Notes under the pieces: generated by a model
Told to the model about the DNA's origin: nothing
Databases searched by the model: none
The model's input: the letters and a program-made list of their open reading frames with translations, nothing else
Origin: Bacteroides sp.
Lineage (GTDB): Bacteria > Bacteroidota > Bacteroidia > Bacteroidales > SM23-62
DNA: 19,956 nucleotides
Direction of reading: 5' to 3'
Assembly (NCBI GenBank): GCA_030667765.1
Contig: DAOUVF010000006.1
Location: 1-19,956, forward strand
In this document: one piece after another, positions 7,442-15,572 of the stretch
Layout: each line of letters starts with the position of its first letter
How positions within the stretch are numbered: the first letter of the stretch is position 1
Position numbers and translations under genes: made by a program

Positions 7442-8338
7442 TTATGGTTTGCCACCATTGACTATATCCGCTGTCGCAATGGTACTGCTGTACTGTACTG
7501 AATATGCTTCAAAGAATCCAATGGCACCATTAGCGAAATTGGTGCGGATATTGGCCGGCGGACCGCTAAAAAGGGGTGTTTGTGGAAAGACCTGGCTCTG
7601 TGCTTCAATCACATAGCCATAATATTCCTCTGTAATCCCGTTTATCTCAAAGGTGATGGTATCCCCCACTTCGACTACTTCTTCTGGTTTATCGGTACTC
7701 AGGAACTGTGACGGGATCCCGTAGGTGTAATTCCCGTTAAAGAATTCGTCGTTCTGTACGATCAGCTCATACAAAGTATCGGTGACCAGAACTCCGTTCT
7801 TCCAAACCTTGAATGCATACCAGTCCGGATCGGGAGAGTCCCATGCCCATACCCTTACCTGGTATCCGCTGAAAAAAGTATCGAACCATTCAATTTTGAT
7901 TGAATCGATAGGGTTCACTGGTTTCATCGTTGATGAAGCCGTATATTCCTCCAATTCCCCATCCTCGTCAATATCCACATTCCTGATAACCAGGGTATAG
8001 GTCCTGCCGGGCATCCCGTGATAATCCGGGCTTGTGAGATACCATCCTTTTGCAGTATCGGATTCTGTTAGCCTGTGTACCTGCTCACCGTCATCAATGG
8101 TTACTTCAGCACCAGTTACAGCCGGTGCAGTCTCGTTGTGGAAATAATCGCTCGTCTCGCTTAACCTGACCCAGTGTGCAGTGGTATCATTGGTTATAAA
8201 GCCCTCAACTACCAGCCTCGTATAGGTAGAATCCAGTTCTATATCAATCCTCTCAGTACAATTCCACAGGGATATTGAAATGGCGAATATGAGGATGATG
8301 GTTTTTAATGTTGTTATACTCTTCATTTTCCAGTGCAT
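7442..8338 (-). CDS. DUF4249 lipoprotein, partner of the TonB receptor
   Basis: The 298-residue protein has a hydrophobic signal ending in LWNC, a somewhat atypical lipobox, so outer-membrane lipidation is likely but not certain. The body (LVVEGFITNDTTAHWVRLSET, VTGAEVTIDDG and following beta-rich segments) matches the DUF4249 family, which in Bacteroidetes is encoded next to carboxypeptidase-regulatory-domain TonB receptors and may act as a SusD-like cap or accessory. Its ATG at 8338 shares one base with the TAA stop of the receptor gene (TAATG), so the pair is translationally coupled. A second ATG four codons in (8326) is an alternative start. The ligand is unknown. Confidence 0.85.
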   Translation of the reverse strand: MHWKMKSITTLKTIILIFAISISLWNCTERIDIELDSTYTRLVVEGFITNDTTAHWVRLSETSDYFHNETAPAVTGAEVTIDDGEQVHRLTESDTAKGWYLTSPDYHGMPGRTYTLVIRNVDIDEDGELEEYTASSTMKPVNPIDSIKIEWFDTFFSGYQVRVWAWDSPDPDWYAFKVWKNGVLVTDTLYELIVQNDEFFNGNYTYGIPSQFLSTDKPEEVVEVGDTITFEINGITEEYYGYVIEAQSQVFPQTPLFSGPPANIRTNFANGAIGFFEAYSVQYSSTIATADIVNGGKP

Positions 8339-10689
8339 TAAAAGCGAAAGTTCCAGGTTAGTGCCGGTATGATCGGGAAGAGATAGGTCATCTCCGCATG
8401 GGTTGTATTCGGATCCTTTTCATCCTGGACAAAATTGATGGTCCATGCATTTTTCCTTCCGTATGCGTTGTATGCCGACAGGTTCAGGTCCCAATGCCAC
8501 TTGCGGTCCGGCTTAGGCTTTGACCCGAATGATACCGATACGTCCAGGCGGTGGTAGTCGGGCATACGGTAAGCATTCCTGTTGGAATAAACCGGTGCTA
8601 TATTCCCCATATATTCGAACCTGCCTGTTGGAAAGGTTACGGGTAAACCTGTGCTGTAGACCCAGTTGGCAGAGACCCATATCCTGTTGGATATTTCAAA
8701 ATTCCCGACAATGGCAATATCATGGGGTCTGTCATAAGGGGCTGCATAGGGATTGCCGTTATTGATCTCCGGCACCTCCCTGGTGGTTTTCGAATAGGTA
8801 TAGCTGATCCATCCGTTCAACCTTCCGTCGTTCTTACGAAGCAGGAATTCAAGCCCATATGAGGTAGCCTCACCGATCCTGATCTCACCCTCCATAAAAC
8901 GGTTCAATAAGAGGTTGGCGTGGTCCTTGAAATCAATGGAGTTCCTTATTTCTTTATAATATGCCTCTAAAGATACCTCCAACAGGTTGTTGAAAAGGTT
9001 CCTGAAGTAGCCAATGGCAACCTGGTCGGAGATCTGGGGATTGACATTCGGAGTAGAAGGAAACCATACATCGAGGGGTGTTCCGGCCGTTGAGTTCTGG
9101 GCAAGATGGACATACTGACGGGTCCGGGAATAACTTGATTTGACTGATGAAACATCATTGATCATAAAAGAGACGGCAACCCTGGGTTCGAGTCCCATAA
9201 AATGATGATAAACCTCTCCGCTTCCGTGGACAGCTGAATCGATTGGCTGGTAGTCATCATCAAAGTTATAGACGGTACCCGGTCCCACATTGTGAAAACT
9301 GCTGAATCTCAATCCATAACGCAGGTTCCATCGCTCTCCGGCGGATTGTTCGGCAGATACGTATACCCCGTTTTCAAGGGCATAATTGGTTGGCAGGATG
9401 AACTCTGTAAACAGGCTTCCCTCTCCCGTACCAAATGCATTGCCGGGTTCAAAGTCATGGAATGTGCTGATCAATCCAAACTTCAGGGTATACTCAGGGC
9501 TGATGTAAAAATTCAGATCTGCCCTGGCGCTGTAATCTTTCATTTTGGAACGCCAGACAAAGGAATTTGCATCCCCTTCCGGTGTTCCAAGCTCATACTG
9601 ATACCTGCTGTGGAGCAATGTGAAATTGCTGAAAATCCTGGCAGAAAACAGATGGTTCCAGCGTAGGGTGTAGGTCTGGTTTCCAAAAGCCATCTTGGCA
9701 AAGGGATTGGCATATACATCCTGTCCCATGTAACTGGACAGAAACAGCCTGTTCTTTTCATTAAAAATATGATTCAGCTTCAGGTTCAGATCATAGAAAA
9801 ACAAGGTGTTGTCCCTGACATCCGGATCCTTGGCAAATGGAAGAAACAGATCTGCATAAGTCCTTCTTCCTGCCACCAGGAAAGAGGTCTTATCCTTAAT
9901 AATGGGGCCTTCCAGGGTAAGCCGGCTGGAGATGGTACCGATACCCCCTGAACCGGAGAACTTCTTCAGGTTGCCTTCCTTCATTCTCACATCCAGGAGG
10001 GAGGAAAGTCTTCCTCCATAATCTGCAGGGATATCACCCTTGTACAATGTGACATCCTTGATGGCATCATTATTAAAAATCGAGAAGAACCCCATGAGGT
10101 GGGAAGCATTGTAAACAGTTGCCTCATCCAGCAGGATCAGGTTCTGGTCAGGATTTCCACCCCTGACTGAAAAGCCTGATGCCCCCTCACTGGATGCCTG
10201 TACACCGGGCAGCAGTTGTATGGCCTTTATCACATCCACTTCCCCCATCAATGTGGGAATTCTTTTAATGGATTTGATGGGCAGTTTATTCACACCCATC
10301 TCAGGCTTCCTGACATGCGCTTGCCTGCCTTCCGACCGGATGGTTACTTCTGCTAGTTCCTGGATATCCTCCTTCAATTCGAGATTATAGGTCCGGTTCT
10401 CATTCAGGTTGACCGCCAGTTCCTGCAATTCATATCCAATATAGGAGATTTTAAGATGGTAGAATCCCGGGCTAAGGCTCAGCGAATAAAATCCGTAAAC
10501 ATTGGTGACCGTTCCCCTGTTCAGTTCCTCCACCATTACGGCTGCACCGATAAGATTCTCACCGGTCCCTGCATCCCTGATGTGGCCGCTGATGGTATAG
10601 CGTGGACCCGTTTCTTCTTCTTCACCATCCGCCATTAGTGGTAAAATGGAAAATAGTAAGTACAGGGTTATAATAAGTGGTTTTCTCAT
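8338..10689 (-). CDS. TonB-dependent outer-membrane receptor with N-terminal carboxypeptidase-like domain
   Basis: The 783-residue protein has a signal peptide (about residues 1-20), an acidic EEEE linker and a carboxypeptidase-regulatory-like beta-sandwich (YTISGHIRDAGTGENLIGA to about residue 110). The plug follows, with IKAIQLLPGVQASSEGASGFSVRGGNPDQNLILLD split over its usual motifs and YGGRLSSLLDV. A long beta-barrel ends in NFRF, with the terminal Phe expected for BAM-assembled proteins. It imports an unknown ligand using TonB energy. The DUF4249 partner follows directly; there is no SusD, sigma factor or anti-sigma factor beside it, so regulation is not of the common FecIR type. Confidence 0.95.
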   Translation of the reverse strand: MRKPLIITLYLLFSILPLMADGEEEETGPRYTISGHIRDAGTGENLIGAAVMVEELNRGTVTNVYGFYSLSLSPGFYHLKISYIGYELQELAVNLNENRTYNLELKEDIQELAEVTIRSEGRQAHVRKPEMGVNKLPIKSIKRIPTLMGEVDVIKAIQLLPGVQASSEGASGFSVRGGNPDQNLILLDEATVYNASHLMGFFSIFNNDAIKDVTLYKGDIPADYGGRLSSLLDVRMKEGNLKKFSGSGGIGTISSRLTLEGPIIKDKTSFLVAGRRTYADLFLPFAKDPDVRDNTLFFYDLNLKLNHIFNEKNRLFLSSYMGQDVYANPFAKMAFGNQTYTLRWNHLFSARIFSNFTLLHSRYQYELGTPEGDANSFVWRSKMKDYSARADLNFYISPEYTLKFGLISTFHDFEPGNAFGTGEGSLFTEFILPTNYALENGVYVSAEQSAGERWNLRYGLRFSSFHNVGPGTVYNFDDDYQPIDSAVHGSGEVYHHFMGLEPRVAVSFMINDVSSVKSSYSRTRQYVHLAQNSTAGTPLDVWFPSTPNVNPQISDQVAIGYFRNLFNNLLEVSLEAYYKEIRNSIDFKDHANLLLNRFMEGEIRIGEATSYGLEFLLRKNDGRLNGWISYTYSKTTREVPEINNGNPYAAPYDRPHDIAIVGNFEISNRIWVSANWVYSTGLPVTFPTGRFEYMGNIAPVYSNRNAYRMPDYHRLDVSVSFGSKPKPDRKWHWDLNLSAYNAYGRKNAWTINFVQDEKDPNTTHAEMTYLFPIIPALTWNFRF

Positions 10690-10741
10690 TTCATTTAACG
10701 GATTTACTTACATAGACAAATACCACACCAAAAAGTTGTAT

Positions 10742-10786
10742 TTAACATCAAAGTTTATGTTAAGAAATCATTAAATGAATTATTTC
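10742..10786. promoter_or_regulatory. Two adjacent inverted repeats upstream of the TonB receptor gene
   Basis: TTAACAT (10742-10748) and ATGTTAA (10757-10763) form a perfect 7-bp inverted repeat with an 8-nt spacer. Immediately next, GAAATCATT (10764-10772) and AATTATTTC (10778-10786) form a 9-bp inverted repeat with one mismatch. They lie about 50-100 nt upstream of the receptor ATG (10689, minus), a usual place for operators. The rest of the 194-nt gap after leuB holds a 14-nt palindrome ATTCACCGGTGAAT (10803-10816) and no convincing terminator with a T run. Confidence 0.3.
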
Positions 10787-10883
10787 TAGATGAACAGGGG
10801 AAATTCACCGGTGAATGGAAGTAAGGCGGGAATGAATGGCAAAACTTCAATCCAGTCACCCCGGGGGCCACATGATGTTATGA

Positions 10884-11972
10884 TCAGACCGGCCGGAAAC
10901 TTGATTCTCCAATCGACTGATGTAAACGGTCCCTGACCCAGTCCCCCACTTCCGAAGTACGTTTCGGATCCTTGGGCTTGATATCTCCTGTCACCATACC
11001 TGATTCCAACGCAGCTGAAACAATATTTCGTATGTCTTCTGCCGATTTTCCCAGTCCGAAATGATCCATCATCATCGCAAGGCTGAGTATTGTAGCCATG
11101 GGGTTGGCGATATCCTTTCCGGCAATCTGGGGTGCAGATCCATGGATGGGCTCAAATAGGGCTGTACCCTCTCCCACAGATGCAGAAGGCAGCATACCGA
11201 TGGAACCCGTGATTACCGATGCTTCATCGGTAATGATATCCCCGAACATGTTCTCGGTAAGTACCACATCAAAATTTGATGGTTGCAGGATGATCTGCAT
11301 GGCTGCATTATCAACAAACATAAAATCAAGGGTGATATCAGGATAATCAGGTGCCATATTTTGCACAGTTTCCCTCCACAGCCGTGAAGTCTCCAGCACA
11401 TTGGCCTTGTCCACCAGGGTTACTTTCCCGCGTCGTTTGCCGGCAGTTTCAAAAGCCATCCTTGCGATTCGTTCAATCTCAGGGGCAGTGTAATTGCAAT
11501 GATCCCAGGCTTCCGTCCTATCGGCATTGCGCCCTTTGTCCCCAAAATATATGCCACCGGTCAGTTCCCTGAATACTATAAAATCCACTCCCTTCAGGAG
11601 GTGATCCTTGAGGGGGGAAATAGGATCCAGTACAGGAAATGTTTTTACAGGACGGATGTTGGCAAACAAACCAAGTGATTTCCTGATCTTCAGCAGTCCC
11701 TGCTCGGGCCTCACCTCTGCGGTCGGATCGAGATCATATTTCGGGTGCCCTACCGCTCCCAGTAAAACTGCATCAGAGGTCTTGCACTTTTCAATGGTAT
11801 CATCAGGCAGGGCATTGCCCGTTTGATCTATGGCAGTGGCACCGATCAGGCCTTCTTCAAAACTGAAACTTACTTTTTCCTTTTTTTCTATTACGGGAAT
11901 TAATTTCAATGCCTGTGCGACAACTTCCGGTCCGATCCCGTCTCCGGGCAATACGGTAATTTTATAATCCAT
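10884..11972 (-). CDS. leuB: 3-isopropylmalate dehydrogenase
   Basis: LeuB oxidatively decarboxylates 3-isopropylmalate with NAD in leucine synthesis; homologues also accept 3-methylmalate in the citramalate route to isoleucine. The 362-residue protein shows LPGDGIGPEV at the N-terminus, the arginine-bearing segment RPEQGLLKIRKSLGLFANIRP, ELTGGIYFGDKGR, the metal-binding DNAAMQ and MFGDIITDEAS segments, and the NAD loop FEPIHGSAPQIAGKDIANP. It starts with ATG one base after the stop of the citramalate synthase gene and is the last gene of the operon. Confidence 0.96.
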   Translation of the reverse strand: MDYKITVLPGDGIGPEVVAQALKLIPVIEKKEKVSFSFEEGLIGATAIDQTGNALPDDTIEKCKTSDAVLLGAVGHPKYDLDPTAEVRPEQGLLKIRKSLGLFANIRPVKTFPVLDPISPLKDHLLKGVDFIVFRELTGGIYFGDKGRNADRTEAWDHCNYTAPEIERIARMAFETAGKRRGKVTLVDKANVLETSRLWRETVQNMAPDYPDITLDFMFVDNAAMQIILQPSNFDVVLTENMFGDIITDEASVITGSIGMLPSASVGEGTALFEPIHGSAPQIAGKDIANPMATILSLAMMMDHFGLGKSAEDIRNIVSAALESGMVTGDIKPKDPKRTSEVGDWVRDRLHQSIGESSFRPV

Positions 11973-11973
11973 T

Positions 11974-13500
11974 CTATTTGAAATGATTTCTTTCTATTAT
12001 ATTCAGCATTTTTTCAGTGGCCTTGATAGCGGCTTCGGTTTGGTCAGCCTCCAGCGCCTTGGTTTTAAACTCCCTTTTATTGAATTCCCAGGTGATCACG
12101 GCTTCCACAAGGGCATCCGTTTTTCCTCCGGGAGGAATGGTCACGATGTAATCAGTCAGGATGGGGCGTTCCCTGCCCAACTGTTCTGTGTATATTTTCC
12201 AGAGGGCCTTCATGAAGGCATCATACTGTCCGTCGCCTATGCTGCTTTCCTCATAATTCTCTCCGTTAATCTCGATGATGATATTGGCAATGGGGCGCAT
12301 TCCGTTGGCCAGGGTCAGGGCATAGCTCTTCACCTTTATGGGCTGGTGAAGGTCAATGCCTCCCAGGACATCGGATATGATGTATGGAAGGTCCTCCGTG
12401 GTTACCGTTTCTTTTTTGTCACCCAGTTCAATGATCCGCTGGGTGACTTTTTTGGTAGCCTCCAGATCGAGGTTGAGTCCCAGTTCCTCCAGGTTCTTCT
12501 TGATATTGGCCTTGCCTGAGGTTTTACCCAGCGCATATTTCCTTGTCCGGCCAAAACGCTCCGGTATCAAGTCATTGAAATATAAATCGTTTTTTGAGTC
12601 CCCGTCTGCATGTACTCCGCAGGTCTGGGTATAGACATTTTCTCCTATGAGAGGTTTGTTCTCGGGGACCCTGATCCCGGAGAAGGATTCCACCAGCCGG
12701 CTGATCCTGGTCAGTTTGGACTCGTCCACATTATGCTCCACTTTCAGGTGATCATTGAGGATGCCCATTACGCTGGATATAGGCACATTGCCTGCCCTTT
12801 CCCCCAGGCCGTTCACAGTCGTATGGATGCCCTGCACACCAGCCCTTACAGAGGCATATACATTGGCCGTGGAGAGATCGTAATCATTGTGGGCATGAAA
12901 ATCAATATGCAGGTCCGGATACCTCTCCAGCATCTTGCTGCAAAATTCATAGGTCTGCTCATAGTTCAGTATACCCAGTGTATCTGGCAGCATAAGCCTT
13001 TTAAGGTTCATGTCTTTCAGGGCATCTGCCAGGAAATAAACATACTCAGGTGAATGGATCATGCCATTGGACCAGTCCTCAAGATAAAGATTGCAGATGA
13101 TCCCTTTTGATGTGGCATATTCAATAGCCGCTTCCAGGTCAGCCAGGTGTTCTTCAGGTGTTTTCCGCAACTGCTCTGTTACATGCTTCAGGGAGCCCTT
13201 GGCGAGTAGATTTACTACTTTTGCCCCGGCATCACTGATCCAGTCCAGCGAGGCATTCTTATCAATGAAACCAAGGATCTCAATTCTTTCACTTAAGTTA
13301 TACTGATTGGCCCACTCCAATATCTTCCGGACTGCCTCAAACTCCCCTTCCGAGACACGGGCAGAGGCGATCTCTATCCTGTCCACCTTCACTTCACACA
13401 GCAATATCCTGGCGATATTTAGCTTTTCAAGTGCATTGAAGGATACGCCGGAGGTTTGTTCCCCGTCACGCAGGGTGGTATCCATTATTTCCAGTTTCAT
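11974..13500 (-). CDS. cimA: LeuA-family synthase, probably (R)-citramalate synthase
   Basis: This 508-residue protein condenses a 2-oxoacid with acetyl-CoA. The catalytic TLRDGEQ (R11, D12) and metal ligands H202 and H204 (FHAHND) are present, as is a C-terminal regulatory domain (SSIGDGQYDAFMKALWKI). From memory of the Leptospira interrogans citramalate synthase, the match is close and collinear with a constant offset of 5 residues. The leucines that line its pyruvate pocket (Leu81, Leu104) correspond to L76 (EILGF) and L99 (NLLAKGS), and Tyr312 to Y307. The window's own LeuA has His-Thr where L99 lies. This favours pyruvate as substrate and citramalate as product, feeding isoleucine synthesis through LeuCD and LeuB. 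Databases often label it LeuA2. Its ATG overlaps the leuD stop as ATGA. LeuA-family membership is certain; the substrate is inferred. Confidence 0.82.
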   Translation of the reverse strand: MKLEIMDTTLRDGEQTSGVSFNALEKLNIARILLCEVKVDRIEIASARVSEGEFEAVRKILEWANQYNLSERIEILGFIDKNASLDWISDAGAKVVNLLAKGSLKHVTEQLRKTPEEHLADLEAAIEYATSKGIICNLYLEDWSNGMIHSPEYVYFLADALKDMNLKRLMLPDTLGILNYEQTYEFCSKMLERYPDLHIDFHAHNDYDLSTANVYASVRAGVQGIHTTVNGLGERAGNVPISSVMGILNDHLKVEHNVDESKLTRISRLVESFSGIRVPENKPLIGENVYTQTCGVHADGDSKNDLYFNDLIPERFGRTRKYALGKTSGKANIKKNLEELGLNLDLEATKKVTQRIIELGDKKETVTTEDLPYIISDVLGGIDLHQPIKVKSYALTLANGMRPIANIIIEINGENYEESSIGDGQYDAFMKALWKIYTEQLGRERPILTDYIVTIPPGGKTDALVEAVITWEFNKREFKTKALEADQTEAAIKATEKMLNIIERNHFK

Positions 13501-14090
13501 GTCCTCAGGGTTTTAGATTCATATTCGGCAACCTTATCCAGGATGCTTAGCAGGTAATCGATATCATCATAGCCATTTTGAAGGCATTGCTTTTTATAGG
13601 GATTGATCTCGAATTGTTCCGAATCACCGGAACTCAGCAGTCTGATCTCCTGCACATCCAGGTTCACCAGAACCTCCTCATGTGGATTGGAAGATATTCT
13701 TTCAAGCAGCAATGACAGAAAAGCATCGGAGACCTGTACGGGCAGAAGGCCATTATTCAGGGCATTGTTTTTAAAAATATCCGCGAAAAAACTGGATACA
13801 ACTACCCGGAATCCAAAATCGGCCAGGGCCCATGCAGCATGTTCCCTGCTTGAACCTGAACCAAAATTCTTCCCGGCGACCAGGATTGATCCCCGGTATT
13901 TGTTGTCATTTAGTACAAAACCCTGCTTGGGCCGTCCATTCTCATCATATCGCCAGTCCCTGAACAGGTTGTCTCCGAATCCCTCCCTGTCTGTAGCTTT
14001 TAAATACCTTGCCGGGATGATCTGATCTGTGTCAATATTTTCAATCTGAATCGGGACAGCTGTTGATGTTATCGTTTTAAATTTTTCCAT
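13497..14090 (-). CDS. leuD: 3-isopropylmalate dehydratase small subunit
   Basis: LeuD is the swivel-domain subunit that pairs with LeuC to isomerise 2- to 3-isopropylmalate. The 197 residues are normal for the family. Visible motifs are NIDTDQIIPARYLK near the N-terminus and GKNFGSGSSREHAAWAL, the substrate-binding loop, followed by FADIFKNNALNNGLLP. The gene begins 6 nt after the leuC stop and its TGA overlaps the cimA start, so the order indicates coupled expression of the isomerase with both synthases. Confidence 0.96.
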   Translation of the reverse strand: MEKFKTITSTAVPIQIENIDTDQIIPARYLKATDREGFGDNLFRDWRYDENGRPKQGFVLNDNKYRGSILVAGKNFGSGSSREHAAWALADFGFRVVVSSFFADIFKNNALNNGLLPVQVSDAFLSLLLERISSNPHEEVLVNLDVQEIRLLSSGDSEQFEINPYKKQCLQNGYDDIDYLLSILDKVAEYESKTLRT

Positions 14091-14096
14091 GATCTC

Positions 14097-15470
14097 TTAA
14101 ACTAGGTTCCTGACATCTGTTATCTTTCCATTAAGGGCTGTGGCTGCAGCCGTAAGCGGACTGGCCAGGATGGTCCGGGATTCAGGTCCCTGCCGTCCTT
14201 CAAAATTCCGGTTGGACGTAGATACACAATATTCTCCTTTGGGTACCTTATCCTCATTCATGCCGAGGCAGGCCGAGCAGCCTGGCTGCCTGATCTCAAA
14301 ACCGGCATCTTCAAATACCCCCCTGAGTCCCTCCTCATCAATCTGCCTTTCCACCAGCTTTGATCCAGGGACAAGGTAGGCCCTGATATTCCCTGCCTTT
14401 TGTTTTCCCCTGATAAGGTCTGCCACCGCTCTGAAATCTTCGATACGGGCATTGGTACAGCTACCGATAAAAATATAATTCACCGGCTTGTCAAGCAGCA
14501 TCTCACCCTGTTTTAGTCCCATGTATTCCAGGGCCTTCTCCTCTCCTGCCCTGCCGGGAACAGGCTGGTCAACCGGGATGCCCATACCGGGATTGGTTCC
14601 ATACGTTAACATGGGTGGAATGTCCTCAGCCTTGATTTTCATCTCCTTATCAAACACTGCATCAGGGTCAGAAAACAATTCTTTCCATTGCTCAACATGC
14701 TCATCATACTCAGCACCCTGTGGAACAAACTTTCGTCCCTTCAGGTATTCAAAGGTCTTCTCATCCGGGGCGATCAATCCTCCCCTGGCACCCATCTCAA
14801 TACTCATATTACAGACAGTCATCCGGGCTTCCATAGACATATTCCTGAAGGCAGATCCGGCATATTCAACAAAATAGCCGGTCCCACCGCCTGCTCCTAG
14901 CCGGGCAATGATATACAGAATGACATCCTTGGAAACAACTCCCTGTCCCAGTTCACCGTCCACCGTGATCCTCATTTTCTTCGGCTTATACTGTAGCAGG
15001 CACTGGCTGGTAAAGACCATTTCCACTTCGCTGGTACCAATGCCGAATGCGATGGTTCCAAAGGCACCATGTGTGGCAGTATGGCTGTCACCACAGACAA
15101 TGGTCTGTCCCGGTTGGGTGATCCCTAGCTCGGGACCGATAATATGTACGATGCCATGATTCTCGTGGGTCAGGTGGAATAGCTTGACACCATGTGCCTG
15201 GCAGTTTTCCGTGAGTTTTTCAACTTGCAGCCTGGATAGTTTATCCTGTATGGGAAGATGCTGGTTAATGGTAGGCACATTATGATCCGGGGAAGCAAAC
15301 ACCCGCTCGGGACGAAAAACCCTGATCCCTCTTTTGTTGAGTCCTGTGAATGCCTGGGGACTGGTAACCTCGTGGATAAAGTGCCTGTCAATATATAATA
15401 CATCCGGGCCATCGGGTATGGAGTCCACCACATGTTTTTCCCATATTTTATCAAAAAGCGTTTTGGACAT
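14097..15470 (-). CDS. leuC: 3-isopropylmalate dehydratase large subunit
   Basis: LeuC is the aconitase-like catalytic subunit with a [4Fe-4S] cluster. The 457-residue protein has the three cluster cysteines in FIGSCTNARIEDF and PGCSACLGMN. It also has the conserved CGDSHTATHGAFG and FGIGTSEVEMV segments and an N-terminal KIWEKHVV start. ATG at 15470 is well supported. A 102-nt gap separates it from leuA, the only sizeable gap in the operon, and holds a hairpin and a candidate promoter. Confidence 0.96.
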   Translation of the reverse strand: MSKTLFDKIWEKHVVDSIPDGPDVLYIDRHFIHEVTSPQAFTGLNKRGIRVFRPERVFASPDHNVPTINQHLPIQDKLSRLQVEKLTENCQAHGVKLFHLTHENHGIVHIIGPELGITQPGQTIVCGDSHTATHGAFGTIAFGIGTSEVEMVFTSQCLLQYKPKKMRITVDGELGQGVVSKDVILYIIARLGAGGGTGYFVEYAGSAFRNMSMEARMTVCNMSIEMGARGGLIAPDEKTFEYLKGRKFVPQGAEYDEHVEQWKELFSDPDAVFDKEMKIKAEDIPPMLTYGTNPGMGIPVDQPVPGRAGEEKALEYMGLKQGEMLLDKPVNYIFIGSCTNARIEDFRAVADLIRGKQKAGNIRAYLVPGSKLVERQIDEEGLRGVFEDAGFEIRQPGCSACLGMNEDKVPKGEYCVSTSNRNFEGRQGPESRTILASPLTAAATALNGKITDVRNLV

Positions 15471-15521
15471 GCTGTTAATAAAAGATTTAAAGATATGAAT
15501 ATTCCAAATTACAAATATATG

Positions 15522-15529
15522 ATAAAAAA
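15522..15529 (-). promoter_or_regulatory. Candidate internal promoter -7 element before leuC
   Basis: On the minus strand the sequence TATATTTG matches the Bacteroidetes -7 consensus TAnnTTTG exactly. It lies about 52 nt upstream of the leuC ATG, leaving a leader of roughly 45 nt. The -33 TTTG element is not convincing; TTTC lies about 15 nt upstream. It could allow leuC-leuD-cimA-leuB to be transcribed without leuA. Confidence 0.35.
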
Positions 15530-15548
15530 TGCTTGAAAATTACGGAAC

Positions 15549-15571
15549 CGGGATAAATCCTCAGTATCCCG
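15549..15571 (-). other. Hairpin immediately after the leuA stop
   Basis: CGGGATA and TATCCCG form a perfect 7-bp stem with a 9-nt loop, beginning one base after the leuA TGA. No T run follows directly on the minus strand (six T occur only about 20 nt later), so it is not a textbook terminator. It may stabilise the 3' end of a leuA message or partly attenuate read-through to leuC. Confidence 0.45.
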
Positions 15572-15572
15572 A

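Noticed and set aside
10803..10870. Terminator for the leu operon made from ATTCACCGGTGAAT or CCCCGGGG
   Set aside because: Neither leaves a usable loop, and neither is followed by a T run on the minus strand.
11983..12519. 178-codon plus-strand open frame opposite the citramalate synthase
   Set aside because: The opposite strand encodes a fully conserved enzyme, and this frame has no family resemblance.
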